64,000 nucleotides of DNA, taken from NCBI GenBank assembly GCA_003415625.1, contig PYIU01000004.1:1984001-2048000 (forward strand), read 5' to 3'. Shown piece after piece: positions 24,117-36,687 of the stretch (the stretch's first letter is position 1; each line of letters opens with the position of its first letter). The notes below the pieces were generated by a model. That model did no database searches and was not told the DNA's origin. It worked only from the letters and a program-made list of their open reading frames with translations. This DNA comes from Aquanectria penicillioides (taxonomy: Eukaryota > Ascomycota > Sordariomycetes > Hypocreales > Nectriaceae). The position numbers and the translations under genes were made by a program.

Positions 24117-25333
24117 ATGGAAAACGAGGAGATCTTGACGGATGACTACGTCGCGGGCCTCCTCTCCCAGGAGGCCAACGATTGCTCCCTCAAATACTCT
24201 GCCTTGGGGATGGAGGCTTATCGCACAAACAAGAAGTAATGGTCTCTCTCAGCAAGAACTTGGCGATCCTATTTCTGACGGGGCTTCAGACCGGCAAACA
24301 TGCTTAAACCGAATACCCGGTTCTTGCGGCACATCATCAAAGACACCGACACACACAACAAAGCACTGCTTGCCAAAGAAGCCGCTGAGTCACGAGCACG
24401 TTTGAAGGATCTCGATCGAGCGGAGGAGGTCAAGCGGCTAAAAACGAATCCGAATGCGCGAGATATTAGAAAGCGACAAATGGGCGATATCCATGCCATT
24501 CTCGGGGGCAAGAAACGACGGCGGACTGACGAGGAAGGCGCACCATCTTCAAGCGGGGACTCCAGGAACCGCGAAAAATCGCGAAGATCAGGCAATGACG
24601 ACGATGATCTATTCAAAGAACAGCGCGGGCGTGATGAACGCAAGCATCACGGACGGCTATCTCGCAGCGATGAACGTCGGAGCAAAAGCGAGAGCAGATC
24701 GGAGCGCGACGGCAGGTCCAGGCGAGAGGAGAGGCGAAGGAGGTCGCGAAGCAGAGATTCTGGGCAGAAGACGAAAATAGAAGACATCGACATCATCGCA
24801 GCCGGAGGGACAGATCTAGGTCAACTGAGCGACGACGACGACGATCACGCTCGCCTCGGGAGCGCAGAAACAAACACCGACACCGGTCACCAATAGAAGA
24901 TACAAAAGGGAAATCAAAGCGGCATGTGGAGGAGCGGGACGACGACGATTCAGATCCCCTAGAGGACCTAATCGGACCGGCTCCACCTCCAAAGTACCGT
25001 GGACGAGGAACGGTTGGGGGATCGTCTGGCATTGACCGACGCTTCTCGGAGACATATGACCCAAAGACAGATGTGCAAATGGACGACGATGATGCAGGTG
25101 ACAACTGGGATGACGCTGTTGAGGCGTTTAGAGACCGCCAGAAGCTCAAGCAAAACCAGGAACAACGGATGCGAGCAGCAGGGTTTGGGGAAGACCAAAT
25201 CAAACGGGCCAACACCACTGAGGAAATTCCAGTGGACAATTTTCGATGGTCCAAGGCCGGTGAGAAGAGAGAGTGGGATCGTGGAAAGGCTGTCAATTCT
25301 GATGGATCACTGGCTGCTGACGATGCGGTTTAG
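24117..25333 (+). CDS. Arg/Ser-rich splicing-type protein (annotated in other fungi as HEL117 / pre-mRNA-splicing factor 38B-like), frame shifted internally
   Basis: Exon 1 is 24117-24235; the intron 24236-24289 (gtaatg...cttcag) joins NKK to PANMLKPNTRFLRHIIKDTD. An N-terminal conserved part (YVAGLLSQEANDCSLKYSAL, then FLRHIIKDTDTHNKALLAKE) leads into a strongly charged RS/RD region, then a conserved C-terminal module: DPLEDLIGPAPPPKYRGRGT, GGSSGIDRRFSETYDPK, WDDAVEAFRDRQKLKQNQEQ and DNFRWSKAGEKREWDRGK. The first part is in one frame up to about 24770 and the rest in another. Adding one G to the GGG at 24772-24774 joins them and gives 387 aa with a whole number of codons. A 38-nt gt..ag stretch could also bridge the frames but is shorter than normal fungal introns. 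RS-rich composition suggests a nuclear RNA-processing role. The name HEL117 is only an annotation tradition; no helicase motifs are present. Confidence 0.8.
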
Positions 25334-28300
25334 GGTAGGTGACCAGAATTCTGGATCGATCCAACCTGTCAGATTTTGGGAAGATTTTATTCACGACGAT
25401 GCCATTGGAAAATCTAGTGTACTTCATTGTTTTGGGCTTGTTTTAGAATTGGATTAAACGCATCAGCACTTGGTTCTGGAAGACAGGATAGAAACCCGGC
25501 GTTTGGAATCATATACACGTTTGGTTGTGTTTGAGCGGGAAGATCGATCGACTTTTACATACAGATGTTATCGGCGATTTGCCAGTAGCGATTCACAATG
25601 TGCTACGGAAACGGGTATCTGGAATGCAAAAACGGCCATGTGCGCAACATGTCTCACAATGGACTTGGCTGAAGAGTGTTGGCACAGCTGATCTCCAAGC
25701 TACTGTTTTCTGATCAGCTGTGGCCGAGACTTCCACGCCTGCATATTGCGTGCGTGATGGCCGATATCCGACTATCCGACGACCACGCGTCGTGCCTGGA
25801 TGATCGACCAGTGATGTTGTAGTGGATTGATGAAGCTGGGGTCCCGCAGTTCAGAGATGCAGGGGACAGCGCCCGTTCGACACTCTGGACCTCCGGGGGC
25901 CTCCAGATGGGAGAGGGAGGGCCCAGAGTTTATGCTTTGGAGATGGCATGGTTTTTTTGCAAAATCATCGGCCCAAGAATAGAGTCAATTTAAAAATACG
26001 GCGGCTACCGAACTCAATCAATGCCTTTACCCTCTTGTGCGATAAAACCCACCAATTCCAGTGTCGCATGCGCATGGCCTCGAGTCAGAAGCGAGGACGA
26101 CATGTCACTGTTCTGTGACGGCGAGACAAGCACATGGGGAATCAATGGGCCAGGGGGCAGCACCGAATAGGGAGTTATATGGAGCCAGGGGCCCTATTTT
26201 TACACCAGGAGCAGCGTTGAAGCTGGTCAAACAGGAACAAAGGACAGGGGACAAGGCCTGTCCAGGGACTGAGGACGCGCACGGCTTTTAGCTAAACCAG
26301 TCCATGCTTCTCGTAAAGAAACAATAGCATGAATACAAGCTGAAGTGGGAGGGGAGAGAACGAAAAAAGATTCATGGCTTGACTTTTTTTTTCCCCTTTC
26401 GTTCCTTATCCCACCACGGACTTTTTTTTTGTGTGGCACCTGACGTTTGCGACTGTGTAATCTCATCATAGCTTGATGTTCTTATACTATTTGATCGGCT
26501 GGCTTGGTTGCTACTCACCTGATGCACTTTAGGACTCACGTGCGAAGAGTAGGGTGGGATGGGTTTGACCGCATTCGGTTCTGGCGCAAAGGGCCAAACA
26601 CAAGACAAGACAACATCGACCTCCTGCTGCTGTTCCTGGGGTTCCTGGGGCTCCTGGGGCTCCTGGACTCCAGGGCTTGGCCGGCTGTTGGTTCTGAGGT
26701 TAGGTTTCACCAGGGTAAAACATCCGCCCATCGCCCAGGCTCAGCCGCTCATTGTCCTTGCTCGTGCGACGCCCAATTTCACTTTCGTCCCGCCAAGGGC
26801 CGAGATCCAGAAGGCATGGCCAAAACGAGCCCGATTGTGGGAGGAAGCTGGGATGAAAAATAAAAGAAGAATTTGGCTGTCGGAGCCTCAATCCGGCGCG
26901 CGTGCGCCGCCCAGCGATAAACGAAACGACACACACTGTCATCATGGACGATTCGGTGTCGGATGGGTTTCAATTGCCCTGTTCGTGACGTGATCGGAAC
27001 ATGTGGAGCACCTCTCGCAGTGGAGTTCTGGCACAGTACCGCACCGAGGGTCGAGAACTCCAATCGTAATAGTGGGACCAGGGCTGTCTTGTGCAGCGCC
27101 GCAGGCGCCTGATCGGTGGCCAGCAGAGGAGAACAGTGCTGGCTGGGGTGGTCGCAGGGTGGCAGAGGATGGGTCGCATCAGGGGACCGACGCAACTGGC
27201 ACTGGGGGGCACTTCATCAATCGCTGAGAAACGTTTCTGTCCAGGGTTGCGGCAGAGCTAGGCCAGATGCTCTTCTTGTCCGTGGTGGTCTCAGGCGCTA
27301 TCTTGTGCTTTTTCCCCTTCCCTCTGGCGATTCTCCACTGTCGGTGTCGCCTGTGCCTAGACAGACTGATCCTGAGACGATCGGGTGATGAGAGGTGGGC
27401 GCGAGCTGGGGGATTGGGATCGATTGGTGGTCGGGGCGTCAGCGCGGATTTGAACGTTGATGGCGGTAACGAACAGCTGCTAAACGGACGATGAGGAGAA
27501 GCAACAGCAGCAGCAACCACAACCACAACAACAATAACAATAGAAAGTAAACCGGCAGGGTGATGGGACCGAGAAAGGGATCGAATGCAGATCGGGCGGC
27601 TGTTGACCGGGTTCTGCTTGCTTGGCTCCCATGTCGTGGGCGACTGAGTGTCCCAGTTTGACCGCTGCGTATTGCGGCGGCTGCAACCCCAGCGTGTAAA
27701 CCACTGTACTCCAGACAAACATGCTGCGGATGGGCTGCACAAGTCATGACGGGACGTCGTCAGTCAGGCCTGTGAGGGGCAGCGGGCTTGTCACTAGTAG
27801 GTTTCCCACCCCAGCCAGGTGCAAGCCCCCCCCCCCCCATGGCCCATCACCCCCCGCCCAGCCAGCAGCGTGCTGCCGCCCCAAGCACGCGCCACAGTTG
27901 GTCGCGAGCTCGTCCCGCTCCTCTCAGCGGAGCGCTGTCACGGGCGCCCACGGCGCTCAGAGACAGTTGTGTTCGGCGGCGCCCCCGCCTCTGGCCAGCC
28001 GCAGCCTCCACTATGCCTTGTCCGTCGTCATACCTTCCGGGTAGGGTAGGTTGAGGGCACCAACTGAGGGTACTTACGGATACGTCTGCGTCTGATCCAG
28101 TGTCCCACCGCAACCACGCAACCGCTTGCCCATGTGCGTACCCAATACGTACGTAACCAGGCGCCTTCCCCTTCGATCTTGGACGGGACCGTCCTCGTCC
28201 TCTTCTCGTCACACATGCGCATGCCATACGCCGTTTAACGCGAGCACGCCTCTGTTTCTGATTCTTCTCTTTTCGGGTTCTGTTTGGGCTTCAATCTCCC

Positions 28301-28535
28301 AATCGCCACCTATTTCTTCCTTACCTCTCCCGCTCCTTCGCCGTCCGGCAACACGCATGATCGGCGCCATCTAGACGTCGCTACTCTCCACGAGGTTTGC
28401 ACGGCGACGACCAGGCGGCGGGCTGCGAATCACCTTACTTCTCACCTCACCACCCTCACCTTACTTTCTCGACCTGAGCTGCAAACATCTTACCAGCCTC
28501 CACACTCAACCACAACTACGACCATTACTACTACT

Positions 28536-28566
<31 letters not shown>

Positions 28567-28679
28567 GCTCCTCCTCCTCCTCCTCCTCTTCCTCCTCCCA
28601 CCAACTTCCTTTCCCCCCCCCCCCTCCTCTCCCACCTCAAACCACCGACTAGTCTCGCAATCCATTCCCGCCCGACACC
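25334..28679. other. Intergenic region with repeats and CT-rich leader of the RING gene
   Basis: No supported gene in 3.3 kb. A 9-bp tandem repeat (CTCCTGGGG type, four copies) lies at 26631-26670. From about 28250 to 28679 the plus strand is pyrimidine-rich and carries an ACT-triplet array followed by a CTC-triplet array just upstream of the RING ligase start, probably in its 5' UTR. Confidence 0.5.
28536..28600 (+). repeat. Trinucleotide microsatellites (ACT)n then (CTC)n
   Basis: About nine ACT/TAC units run directly into about ten CTC units, followed by a poly-C tract near 28613-28623. They lie 80-140 bp upstream of the RING ligase start codon, likely in its leader. Confidence 0.9.
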
Positions 28680-30910
28680 ATGCGTCCCCCTCGGATTCTC
28701 ATCCTCGTCTTTTTCCTCACAGCTGCCTTCCTCCTCCTCCTCCGCTCCTTCGCCTCCCCGCCGCAATCCGCAACCGGCGCCTCCACCTACCCCGCCACCT
28801 CCAAATCCACCAACACCAAGTCGCAATCACAGTCAAAGGCGCAGGCCAAATCCAAAAAATCGGCATGGGGTTTCATGTACTACAATACGCCCTTCTCACT
28901 TTTCCCGCCCAACGCTGCCATTAGCTTGACCGACGACAACAGCACTTCCTTTGCCGCACGCCCTGCGGCTTTTGGCCCCAAGCTCGCCGCAAGGGGCCTC
29001 AGCGGCCAATTGTGGGTGGGAAGCGGTTTTGCCGAGGACACTCTTGGCTCAGGCGCCGAACTGGGCTGCGGCGACCTACCAGGATGGGAAAAGGTCACTC
29101 ACAGCAAGGCAAAGGTTCACAAGGCCCTTCGCGAGGCTATTCCCCAAGCTGCGATCCCCAGGTTTGGCGGTCCTAACCAGGCCAAGAGGCGCCGCAGCCA
29201 TGAGGCTGAATACAGCTCCGAGGACCAGGCAACAGCTCCGGCGGCGACCACCGAGTCCGACATCAACGCTCCCGCCGTGAACCCCTCCGATGAAATCAAG
29301 GGCAAAGTTGTGCTACTAATGCGCGGTGGGTGTGGCTTCCTCGACAAGGTCATGTGGGCGCAGCGCCGGGGTGCCATTGGTGTTATCGTTGGCGATAACC
29401 AGAAGGGTGGTCCTCTTATCCAAATGTTTGCACATGGCCCCGAGGTCGACAACGTCACCATCCCCTCAGTCTTTACTGCCCGAACCACTGCCCAAATTCT
29501 TTCATCCCTGACCCAGCCCGGAAGCTTCATTGAGGAAACGCTTGATTCCCAAGGAAATTCCGTGCTTCGGGTTCAGAGGGGATCCAAGTCTAGCCGAGCT
29601 GGAAAGCAGCGGAAACCCCAGAGGCAACAGGAGAAGCAGAGGACATCACAGCCGAAAAAGTCCGACTCGGCGTTTGCAAAGAGGTCCTCCATGGACTTCA
29701 ACTTAGCTACTCGCTTTGAAAAGTTCGTCCGATGGCCCAAGGCATCCTCATCAGTTCCTTTCCGCGGAACCGAAAAGCGAACGGCCATGAGCGTCCGCAG
29801 TCCTTTCTCGGGTGAAGATAATAATGAAGGCGCATCTGTCTCTCCTTCCACCGAGAGCACCTTTGTGAGCAAAGTATTCACAACTAAGGAGGGAGGCGAC
29901 GAAGACGCCGATGCATCCCAGCCTTCCGAGACTGTGGCTGCTGAGGCCATCTATGTCCCTGATGAGTCGGACAGCCCTATTCATGAAGGATTATGGGTAA
30001 CCATCACCCCGACTAGCAGTGCCAGCCCGTTCTTCGACACGTTACTTGTTCTCGTTATTAGCCCTCTGGTCACCTTGACCGTTGTTTACGCCATGCTCAT
30101 CCTCCGGGCCAGGATTCGCCGAAGGCGATGGAGAGCTCCCAAGTCAGTCGTAGAGCGTCTCCCGGTGCGCACCTATCACACCGTTGCTACTACACCAAGC
30201 GAGACACCCAGAACCCCGTCGCCAACGAGCTCCTGCCCCACTACTCCTCTGCTGCAGAGTAGCCCTTCAAACCCACGACCACGCTCAAGGACGACTGGAG
30301 GACTCGAGCCTGAGCCTTTGCCAGCCCCCACCCCCGCCATCCCCACACCCTCATCTGGATCCCGCAACGCGCACCGCAACGAGCGAGAGAAAGGTTCAGG
30401 TGGTTTCTCCGCCGAATGGAAGAAGTACATGGGCCGACAAGTCGAGTGTGTTGTGTGCCTGGAGGAGTATGTCGATGGTGAGAGCCAAGTGATGAGCCTG
30501 CCGTGCGGTCACGAGTTCCACGTCGAGTGCATGTGAGTTAACTGTCCAATCCTCTTAGCATTTCTTGCGCTAATCCTGGTCTTTTTTTTTTTTTTTTTAG
30601 CACTCCCTGGTTGACGACCCGCCGACGTACCTGCCCCATCTGCAAGGGCGATGTCGTTCGTTCCCTTGCACACGGCTCTTCGTCTGAACCGCATTATGAG
30701 CCGTACCGTGATGATAGCGACGAAGACGAGACTATTGCCGAAGGCTCCGGCTCCCGTTCTGCCGATCGAGAACCCGACCTTGAGCAAGGCCTCATCACAC
30801 CAGAACCTCGGCCCTCCCGTGGATGGACGCGACCCGATGGTTGGCTGAGCTTGTTCTCTAACCATTTTGGCGGCGCACCATCCCGATCCCCCGAAGATCG
30901 TAGTCGATGA
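28680..30910 (+). CDS. PA-TM-RING type E3 ubiquitin ligase
   Basis: Membrane-anchored RING-H2 ubiquitin ligase of 720 aa in two exons (28680-30532 and 30601-30910; the intron joins TGC-AT to C-ACT). An N-terminal signal anchor (RILILVFFLTAAFLLLLRSF) is followed by a luminal part with a protease-associated domain (KGKVVLLMRGGCGFLDKVMW, RRGAIGVIVGDNQ near residues 205-245). After a Lys/Arg/Gln-rich linker comes a transmembrane helix (FFDTLLVLVISPLVTLTVVY near residue 455) and a basic stop-transfer RARIRRRRWR. The cytosolic C-terminus holds CVVCLEEYVDGE, then LPCGHEFHVECI, TPWLTTRRRTCPIC: the C-x2-C...C-x-H-x2-H-x2-C...C-x2-C pattern of RING-H2, split by the intron. The order PA, TM, RING is that of plant RMR and animal RNF13/GRAIL proteins, which act in the endomembrane system. 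The substrate is unknown. Confidence 0.93.
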
Positions 30911-31467
30911 GCATATCAATCTCTGTAAGTCATGAATATGATCACAAATATGGGCGCACACAGCAAGATGCATTTCTACTTATCGGCATGGCTCGGTTTT
31001 TGTTTTTAACGGCGCATTTTAATATCTCGGGCGTATTTCAAACATGGAAGCGGACAGCGTTATGGAACATTTTTTTGTGGATAAAAGCAACACTCTTTAC
31101 AGACCGGATTTCATTACATACAGTGGGCATATATACTAAGGTATAAGTGCAAGATGGGGGATGTAGATCAACGGCAGGATTTGAGAGCGCAATGGAAAGA
31201 CCATGTGCGCAGGCGCTTGGATTGATTGACCATTATACATATATATACCCTTGTGGTTAGTTGCCGTGAGATCGGCGAGAGACTCGAATACAGAAACTCT
31301 TGATTATACTTTGGCTAGTCTTGATTTATAATCGATCACCGCATCACAGTGAGAAGCTTGTAGGGTCATAGTTTTAAACTCCAAAAACCCATGTCAATCT
31401 ATTTGCCTCAACCAAGTCGTACGATTTTTGATATATTCATGTTTTAGATTCCGTCGATTCCTTTTGT
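30911..31467. terminator. Convergent 3' region between RING ligase and HOM2
   Basis: 557 bp between two stop codons facing each other, AT-rich, with TATATA-type motifs near 31236-31248. It should hold both polyadenylation regions; I see no other gene. Confidence 0.45.
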
Positions 31468-32858
31468 TTAGATATATCCCTTGAGGACAGCGGCCTCAGC
31501 ATTCAATATGGAGGAACCAGCAGCACCGATAACGGCTATAGACGGGTTAGCAAATGCGCTTCTTTCTGTCTTGCTATCTGGGGAAGAAACTCACTGTTGT
31601 GGCTCAGAGCAACAAACTTGAGGTCGAAGATGCCGCTCTCATCCTCCCGAACACGGCCAACACTGACAGTGTAGCCTCGGCCAAGGTCACGGTCGAGACG
31701 GGGCTGGGGGCGGTCGGCCTCATCAAAGACCTTGATGGCAGGGACGGGGGCGGAGGGGCATCCAAGGATCTGGGCCTCGGCCTGGTAGTTGCGGAGAGCC
31801 TCCTTGACTTGCTCGGGCGAGGGGGCGGGTTGGCGCTCAAATTTGAGACTGACACAGGCAGTGTGGCCGTCCATGACGGGGACACGGTTGCAGGAGGCAG
31901 AGACGCGGAGGGTCTCCTGCTCGACGAAGGCGGTCTTAGAGTCGTTGATGCTGCCGAGGATCTTGCGGGCCTCGGTCTCGAGCTTGTCTTCCTCGCCCTG
32001 GATGAAGGGGACGACGTTGTCGATGATGTCCATGCTGGAGACACCGGGGTAGCCAGCACCTGACACGGCCTGCATGGTGACAATGCTGACAGTGGAGATG
32101 GGACCGAAGGCGGCCTGCAGAGCAGCGAAGGGAATGACGAGACCAATGACGGCGCAGTTGGAGTTGCAGACGAGGAAGCCCTTCTTGAGGCCGCGCTGGG
32201 CCTGCTGGTGGGGGATGAGGTCGAGATGGGGAAGGTTGACAGTGGGGACGACGAGGGGGACGAGGGGATCGCGGCGGTAGTTCTTGGCATTGGAGAAGAT
32301 GGGGATCTCAGCTTGGATGAAGGCGAGCTCTATAGAAGTTGGCTCATTAGTTTTTTGTCATTTCGTAGGCTCCTGACGAAAAAAAAGGACGATGTCTCGA
32401 CAGAGTGGGGAGATCACATACCGATATCGCCAGCGACATCAGAGTCGAGACCGCTGAAGACGACATCGCAGTCCTTGAACTGCTCAGCCGTACACTCTCT
32501 CACGACCATATCGGCAACATCGCCCATGGGGGCGGCCTGCTTCCATCGCACGGCATCCTTGTACTTCTTGCCGGCGGATCGGGATGAGGCGCCGATGGCG
32601 TGGAGTTGGAGGAAAGGGTGCTGGGCGAGGAGGAGAATGAAGCGCTGGCCGACGGAGCCGGTGCAGCCGAGGACACCTAGAAAGAGGAAGAAGGCCAATG
32701 TTAGCAAAAAAAAAACCATTCGGCGGTGAGAAGATGGTTGAAGCTGGAGACGACAGAACGAGGGGATTGCAATGAACGGAGGGGCATGTGAAATGGTTGA
32801 GCACGGGCATCTGGCGGGGTAGCGTACCGCACTTCTTGGTGGGGAATTCGGGAGCCAT
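31468..32858 (-). CDS. HOM2: Aspartate-semialdehyde dehydrogenase
   Basis: Catalyses NADPH-dependent reduction of aspartyl-4-phosphate to aspartate semialdehyde, the branch step to threonine, methionine and isoleucine. Four exons (32858-32828, 32676-32422, 32329-31595, 31535-31468) total 1089 nt, 362 aa, the usual length of the fungal enzyme. The tiny first exon encodes [11 protein letters not shown] and is spliced to [12 protein letters not shown], the nucleotide-binding glycine motif. The catalytic Cys lies in [20 protein letters not shown]. The segment [20 protein letters not shown] and the late [19 protein letters not shown] are typical of the dimerisation/catalytic domain. The C-terminus, [18 protein letters not shown], comes from the short last exon. 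The frame is intact. It is convergent with the RING ligase and in tandem with the PQ-loop gene. Enzyme location is cytosolic by family. Confidence 0.96.
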
Positions 32859-33502
32859 GGTGTCGACAAGTTTTCCTACGGTATCAATTGCTTCGAAAGA
32901 GGATCGAGGACGTTATCCCGGGTGCGACGAGCGGTAAAAGGGAGAAGTGGTCTAATGACTGGGATGGGAAATTTTGGTGTTGGAGCCGAATGAGTCGAAC
33001 GCCAGAGGACCCCGCCATACATACAAAAATGCGCCCCGCCATCGGAGGACCATCGGTCGGCAGATGGACCCACATGGGTGCTTTTCGTCGTTATCCACTC
33101 CGTGTAATTATAGCACGGCGATTTGCAACACTTTTTATGACGCATGACGAGGTGGATTCGCGTAAGAACCCCAGACAGATGTGAAGAAATGGAAAGTACG
33201 AAATAGAAAAAAAGAACGAGTCAATTCCCATTACCCAAAAACCAGATAAACAATTCTGTGGCAGGGCCGTTCGTGATGCTCGATGCAATGCTGAAAATAT
33301 CTCCCCTATGACCACCCAATTAACATGTGCCTGTTGACGTCTCTCGCTGACCCAGCAAATCATGCGATCCATCCACGTGCTGTTGACGCCTTCGGCAAAA
33401 CCCTGGTCCCTTAACGCCTTGCTCATGCAGCATGATTTCAGTTTCCCACGCCATGTTACGTCTCGTGGTCACATTCCGTTATCGTTCTGTGGACGTCGAT
33501 GA
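32859..33502. other. Intergenic: HOM2 promoter and 3' end of the PQ-loop gene
   Basis: No gene seen. A TGAGTC half-match to the general amino-acid-control (Gcn4/Cpc1) element occurs near 32989, upstream of HOM2. It is a six-base match only and could be chance. Confidence 0.4.
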
Positions 33503-34777
33503 CTAAGATTCGATCGCGGTAGTTCGGTCGTTGTTGGAGTACAGTCGGAACTGGACAAAGATGATGCAGTCCTCGACGATGGTGCCCAGGGAACCCATGA
33601 GCCACGGCAGCGCGTTGAGGAGGTAATCCCGTTCCTGGGAATAGGAGACGAGGCTGATTCCGTACGTCAGGTTGCCGGTGAGCGACAGCATGAAGAAGAG
33701 CAGGGCAAGGCCCTCGCACGACTTTTCCCGGTAATTCTTGACGATCTGTGGGACTCGCGCACTGGAATTTGTTAGCTGAGTCCTATACTTTCCGAGCCAG
33801 GTGCACATACCACAGGTAGCAGAGAGCGCTGAAGTAACCCAGGGCGAGACCGATTCTCTCAGTGGTGCTCTTGGTGATCTGTGCATCGTCTGGCGGGCTG
33901 GGTTCGGCTCCGTCCCAGGCGCCAAACTTGTACGAGATAAACCAGCCGAGGAATCCCACGAGATACACGGCTACCAGGCTGAGAGCGTTGTGCAGCCACG
34001 GGCGGCTATCGCGAGTCTCGTCCTCGCCCGTCACAATCTTTCGAATGGGCTCCAGAGACGACTCGGTGTGTGTTGCGTGACGCCGTTGGGATCCGGGAAG
34101 ACCAAACGAAGAGCTTCGGCGCCGAATGAGGGGTGACTCCTCCGAGGGGTCGGAGGAAGGCTCCCGGAGCAAGGAGGCAGCCTTGCGGGCGTTGATGGTG
34201 TTATAGTACGTGCATTGGCTGATGAGGATCATGTCGGCAATGCAGAAGTAGCTGGCCAATGCAACGGCGGTCGGCGCGAGGTGGGTGAAAAACGCTCCTG
34301 CGACTTGTTAGCATCCATGGCGCTGGACAATGGCGGACGCCACCGAAAAAAGCGAAATTTTCGAGTCAATGGGAGAACAGGGCCGACGAGCCGTATCGAA
34401 AATCGGACCTCGCACACCAGAAAATTTGGCCAACAAAGACTTGTTTGAATCGTGACAAGGACAGAGGAGTAGGGAAGGGGCACGAACCCATGAGGTTTGT
34501 CGCGTCACCGATGAGCCAGACGATGAGGAAAGCCATGCTGAGGCCATCGGCGCTCTGAGCCTTGTAGTTGGCGACCAACTGCGGGAGCTGCGAGGCAATG
34601 GGCGGTCAGTGGGCTTTCAGAGAGCACTTGGCGACAGGAAAAGAGTCCGAGGGAGGAACATACGAGGAGGCAGATCCATGCTGTCAAGCTGATGCTGCCA
34701 AAGATGCCGGATAAGGCCGTAGTCATGGGAAGCTGTCGCGCTGCGAGAGCGATAACGGTGGTGGCCAGGAGTGGCAT
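33503..34777 (-). CDS. PQ-loop repeat vacuolar amino-acid transporter (Ypq/PQLC2 type)
   Basis: Predicted seven-helix membrane transporter of 319 aa in four exons (34777-34664, 34587-34488, 34297-33811, 33761-33503; sum 960 nt). The two diagnostic PQ loops are present: LPQLVANYKAQSADGLSMAF near residue 40 and RVPQIVKNYREKSCEGLALL near residue 235. Each follows a hydrophobic helix and each is interrupted upstream by an intron at an equivalent place. Between them lies a Ser/Arg-rich cytosolic loop (SEESPLIRRRSSSFGLPGSQ) that could be phosphorylated. Yeast Ypq1-3/Rtc2 and animal PQLC2 export cationic amino acids from the vacuole or lysosome; that substrate is inferred. Introns: gtatgt, gttcgt and gtatgt donors. 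No defects seen. Confidence 0.92.
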
Positions 34778-36687
34778 CGTGACTTGACGGGGTTGGCACT
34801 GAGCGCCGGTTTTTAGAAGAACGAGGGAGATAGGCGAATGCGCAACCGGGGGGGATTGTTCACAGCGGGTGATGGTGAAGGAAAAGAAGATGAGGGAAGG
34901 CCGGTAGCTCACGCGACCACGATTTGAAAGTAATGGTGGTTTAAAGGGAGAGAGAAAGGAGAGAGTCAAGTCACACTTGGAGCGGCCCGTTGTCGGATAA
35001 GGTGAGTCGTTGGTTCTTATCATGGAGGCTACTTCTGCCGTCCAAGGCATGGCACAGCACATAAGTTACAGGCAGGGAGGGCCCTTTGCACAAGGCGCCA
35101 GAAAAGCCCCTCCGCCAGCTCCTCCGTGGCGGGCCTGAGTGACTCTGGTGGCCCGCGGTGGATATGGAGCGGGCTCTGGTGGGCTCTGGTGGGCTCTGGC
35201 GGGCTCTCTAGGAGGTTATCAGCGGACGCTCAGTGGCTGCGGATGGCCGCAGATTGCATTGGAGCTGCCTGTATTGGCCAGCGCTTATCGGGCGGCGCTG
35301 GACGCGGGTGATGCATTGTGACGCACCAGGCCGCCCGGGCGGGATCTTGTGAGCTAAAAAACGGGTCCCGCGCGTTCCCAATTACTGTGTCGGGCATGGC
35401 AGCGGACGTGCCGCAGCAGCTCACTGGATCTCGTTTGGGGGCGAGATGCTGGGCATGAGGGGAGCCTGTCCAGCCCCACGCTGAGTGCGACTGTACGTAG
35501 GTACGAATACGTCTGATACCTTGGAGTGCTACCGTATCCCACTGAGCGTCGCGGGATAAGATGATAGTAGGGTCGTAAAGATACCACAGATACATGCTCT
35601 GGACGGGAGGTGCAGATCAGCGATAAGCCATCAGCGTTGGTATGTGTGTGCTACGACATTCCGGATCACCTCGTCGGTGCCCCGGCTGACAGAGACATGC
35701 TCACGAGGCAGCATATGATCAGAACAAAGCAAGGCAGAGCTAGGTGCCTTGTTATGTCCTGTAGGCACGCATGGTTTCCTTTCTTTTTTTCTTTCCTTCT
35801 TACTAATTAGGGATGGATGGATGCCATGAGTCCATGACCAAGCGACCTCCTCTGCCGCCAGCGCCCTTGGCTCCACTCCCTTGGAGCACGATCCGCACAT
35901 GGTGAATCTGTAGATCTCCGTGACCACGTCTGGATCTGTTCCCCAGGTAGGCATCTACGTAGTTACGTGCTGACCAACCTTGGCACTGAGTTACCCTTTT
36001 GCTCTGTCCTACGGATGATAGATGCGCAGATCCGTCGATAGTCCACAGGCGGCCATGGGGCACCCTTCCCTCTTCCCCCCGGGCAGTGCACAGCTGAGTT
36101 CCCTTTTCGAACCATCAGCTCGAGAGCATTTCTCCATGCAGGAATCCAGCCAGCCATGCAGCCAGCCATGGCCCATCCATACAGACCCTCTGGCGACTCA
36201 CAGCGCGCGTCCCTCAGAGCTGCCCTAGCACCACTCAAAGACGCTCCGACCTCACGTGGGGCCGCACATGCCTCGCGGCCTCCCATGATTCGCCGGCCGC
36301 TTCCCTAGAGTCAATCCCACAGCCCGTCTTGCTCCCCGCCTCATCGCAAGCTCCAATAGCATCAAATGTTTCATGGGCCCTTGTTCCTCTAGCAACTTAT
36401 TGGCCTTGAGCCTGTCTTGCCACCCTGACTGTGCCACTCAATTCCAGGCTGTCGAGGGTAGCCTTGCATTGCCTCAGACCGAGGGGTTCTGGACGGGCAT
36501 GCTTGGACCTGACCTGGATTGCCTATCTGGGGCACCGACCTAAATAAATAATATAAGCTCAGTCAACGGCCTCGTCACTGGCTGCGCGTATCCTCTTGTT
36601 GTGCTTCCTGTTCTCTCACGCTTCCCTCCCCTCCCCACCGCTTACTCCCTCCCATCTCATCGCCATCTCGCCGCATTCCATCTCATC
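34778..36687. other. Intergenic region upstream of the S1/P1 nuclease
   Basis: No supported gene. Contains a 10-bp tandem repeat at 35171-35207 and a CT-rich run from about 36590 to 36680 just before the nuclease start. Confidence 0.5.
35171..35207 (+). repeat. Tandem 10-mer GGGCTCTGGT
   Basis: Three full copies of GGGCTCTGGT/C and a partial fourth in direct tandem, in non-coding DNA upstream of the divergently placed PQ-loop gene. Confidence 0.9.

Noticed and set aside
24733..24780. 38-nt gt..ag stretch as an intron in the Arg/Ser-rich gene
   Set aside because: It bridges the two frames but is below the usual minimum intron length; a one-base error explains the break equally well.
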